DNA of 14,656 bases from Colimorpha_A sp045533115. Its GTDB lineage: Bacteria > Bacillota > Clostridia > Oscillospirales > CAG-272. Numbering within the stretch: the first letter of the stretch is position 1; every line of letters begins with the position of its first letter. The position numbers were made by a program, and so were the translations under genes. The notes below the pieces were generated by a model. It was not told the DNA's origin and did no database searches. It saw only the letters and a program-made list of their open reading frames with translations. Below are positions 12,950 to 14,656 of this stretch, piece after piece. Location of the stretch: NCBI GenBank assembly GCA_045533115.1, contig JAZSHF010000045.1:1-14656 (forward strand), in the 5' to 3' direction.

Positions 12950-14638
12950 ATGAAAAAAGAACAGCTACACGAAAAGCAGTCCTGGACGGACATAAGACAC
13001 CTTGTCGAATGGTCGGCAGATACTTTTCCGACACGTACTGCGTATTCCTATAGAAACAAGCCGATGGATAAGGAAATACAGACGGTAACCTTTACCGGGC
13101 TTCGCGACGACGTACGCGCACTTGCATCAAATCTCCTTAAAATTGGCGTAACCGGTAAGCACTGCGCTCTCATTGGTAAGTTCAGCTACGACTGGGTAGT
13201 AACCTATTTCTCTGTTCTCTCGGCAGGCGGCGTTCTCGTTCCGCTCGACCGCGATTGGGGCGAAAAGGAGCTTTGCGAAACAGCACTCAGAGCCGACGTT
13301 TCTTTCGTGTTCTGTGACAGCGATATCGCAGAAAAGGGTCAGTATATCTGTGAAAACGGTGTCAATACTACTCCCGTGCTTCTTCTTACTGACGGCGAAA
13401 ACTCTCTTAAGGCGCTTAAAGAAGAAGGCAAAAACATTTTTGAGGCTGACTCTACCCCCTATTTCGAAACTGAGCTTGATCCCGAAAAGCTCGCGCTTCT
13501 CGTGTTCACTTCGGGTACTACCGGTAAGGGCAAGGGCGTTATGCTCAGCCAGAAGGCAGTCCTTTCCGACCTCGCTTCTATAATCCCGTATATCGACTTT
13601 TCGCAGAAGACGGTAGGCGTTCTCCCCCCGCATCATACCTACGGTTCGTCGGTAATGCTTATTGGTCACGCTATGATCGGCGCCGAGATATATATTTCCT
13701 CCGGCATCCGCTACATAACGAAGGAGCTCAAGGAGCAGAAGCCTGGACACCTTTGTCTCGTTCCGCTTTACCTTGAGACCTTTTACCGCAAAATTAAGGC
13801 TAATATAAAAGAGCAGGGAAAGGAAAAACTTGTTTCCAATATGATGAAGGTGTCGAACGGACTTCTCAAGGTCGGCATTGATATGAGAGCAAAGTTCTTT
13901 GGAGCAATCCGCGCGGCATTCGGCGGCGAGGTCAAGATGATAATCTCGGGCGGCGCACCGATCAACCCCGATATTCTTCACTTCTTCGAGGGAATTGGCA
14001 TCTCCACTCTTAACGGTTACGGTATAACCGAGTGCGCACCGATCGTTGCGGTCAACAGAAGCCGCAGATCGGTTGAGGGAAGCGTAGGACCTGTTCTTGA
14101 CATCGACGAGATCAAGATCGACGATCCCAACGAGGACGGTGAGGGCGAGATATGCGTCAAGGGCTCGAACGTAATGCTCGGCTATTATCAGGACGATGAA
14201 GCAACTGCAAACGCAATGACCGAGGACGGATATTTCCGTACGGGTGACTACGGTAAGATGGAGGGCGACGTGCTCTTTATCACAGGCCGTAAGAAGAACC
14301 TCATCATTCTCTCTAACGGTAAGAACGTATATCCCGAGGAGATCGAAAACGAGCTCGTTGCAGCTCCCGGTGTACTTGATATAATCGTATACGAGGGACA
14401 GAGCAAGCGCGGTATGGAGCATAACCAGATCGTTGCCGAGATCTATCCCGATAAGGAATACCTTGAAAAGAACGGCATCGAGGACGCTTACGCACACCTC
14501 AAGCCCTACGTTGATAACTATAACCGCACCGCAGTTCCCTATAAGAAGATAGGAGTTCTTAAGGTGCGTACCGAGGAGTTCCCGAAGAACACCCTCCGCA
14601 AAATTATGCGCTTCAAGCTCGATATGAGCATTGACTGA
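12950..14638 (+). CDS. AMP-forming acyl-CoA/fatty acid synthetase
   Basis: This 562-residue member of the ANL adenylating superfamily activates a carboxylic acid, most likely a medium- or long-chain fatty acid, to acyl-AMP and then acyl-CoA. Core motifs are intact: phosphate loop FTSGTTGKGKG (186-196), A5 motif NGYGITECAP (355-364), the TGD aspartate in YFRTGDYG (428-435), hinge ITGRKKNLIILSNGKNVYPEE (444-464) and the catalytic lysine Lys551 in PKNTLRKIMR (545-554). No carrier or extra domain is fused. GAGGG precedes the ATG by eight bases. Its place behind a TetR gene suggests induction by fatty acids or related ligands. An acyl-ACP synthetase role is possible, and no beta-oxidation genes are in view. 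The gene is complete, with 18 bases left before the window edge. Confidence 0.93.
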   Translation: MKKEQLHEKQSWTDIRHLVEWSADTFPTRTAYSYRNKPMDKEIQTVTFTGLRDDVRALASNLLKIGVTGKHCALIGKFSYDWVVTYFSVLSAGGVLVPLDRDWGEKELCETALRADVSFVFCDSDIAEKGQYICENGVNTTPVLLLTDGENSLKALKEEGKNIFEADSTPYFETELDPEKLALLVFTSGTTGKGKGVMLSQKAVLSDLASIIPYIDFSQKTVGVLPPHHTYGSSVMLIGHAMIGAEIYISSGIRYITKELKEQKPGHLCLVPLYLETFYRKIKANIKEQGKEKLVSNMMKVSNGLLKVGIDMRAKFFGAIRAAFGGEVKMIISGGAPINPDILHFFEGIGISTLNGYGITECAPIVAVNRSRRSVEGSVGPVLDIDEIKIDDPNEDGEGEICVKGSNVMLGYYQDDEATANAMTEDGYFRTGDYGKMEGDVLFITGRKKNLIILSNGKNVYPEEIENELVAAPGVLDIIVYEGQSKRGMEHNQIVAEIYPDKEYLEKNGIEDAYAHLKPYVDNYNRTAVPYKKIGVLKVRTEEFPKNTLRKIMRFKLDMSID

Positions 14639-14656
14639 TAATAAACGCAAAAACTC

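Noticed and set aside
13127..14650. 507-residue open frame on the minus strand opposite the acyl-CoA synthetase
   Set aside because: It mirrors a well-conserved adenylating enzyme in full. The long frame comes from codon bias that avoids TTA, CTA and TCA, and the translation has no recognisable domain and no ribosome binding site.

Overview
The window reads as chromosomal DNA from an anaerobic Clostridia-type Firmicute, probably an uncultured gut lineage. The evidence is the MEP isoprenoid genes ispD-ispF, a MinD/MgsA-type pair, a LytR-CpsA-Psr (LCP) wall enzyme, a QueT transporter under a preQ1-I type riboswitch, bacterial AspRS with a GAD domain, purine-rich Shine-Dalgarno sites and consensus TTGACA-N17-TATAAT promoters. 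There are no tRNA or rRNA genes, insertion sequences, integrases or CRISPR arrays. The species cannot be named from sequence alone.

Layout. The first 8.2 kb is almost entirely minus strand. From left to right it holds: a GC-rich, palindrome-dense edge (1-90); a small acidic orphan protein; an MgsA-like protein and a MinD-like ATPase forming one transcription unit with a clear promoter and terminator; ribulose-phosphate epimerase; a 258-bp hairpin-rich gap; ispF and ispD, overlapping by 4 bp; and a four-gene unit read as Crp/Fnr-like regulator, lipoprotein solute-binding protein, permease, ATPase. A D-2-hydroxyacid dehydrogenase follows. A bidirectional intergenic region then leads to the plus-strand LCP gene. 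Next come queT (minus) and aspS (plus), which diverge from adjacent promoters. The window ends with a TetR regulator and an acyl-CoA synthetase, both plus strand.

Regulation. Seven sigma-70-type promoters with 17-bp spacing can be read directly. Two sit on perfect inverted repeats at the predicted transcription start, in front of a Crp/Fnr-like gene and a TetR gene. Both therefore look like autoregulated units: one controls an ABC importer, the other fatty-acid activation. A third palindrome abuts the -35 box of the LCP gene.

Most notable observations: (1) the MgsA homologue keeps the phosphate-binding residues but lacks His19, Asp71, His98 and Asp101 (E. coli numbering), so it is probably not a methylglyoxal synthase; (2) the LCP enzyme carries two 14-residue NWWIG/DTG repeats exactly 40 residues apart between its membrane anchor and catalytic domain; (3) the Crp/Fnr-like regulator lacks cyclic-nucleotide-binding residues and is co-transcribed with an importer of unknown substrate. 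I saw no convincing wholly new multi-gene system; these three are the best leads.
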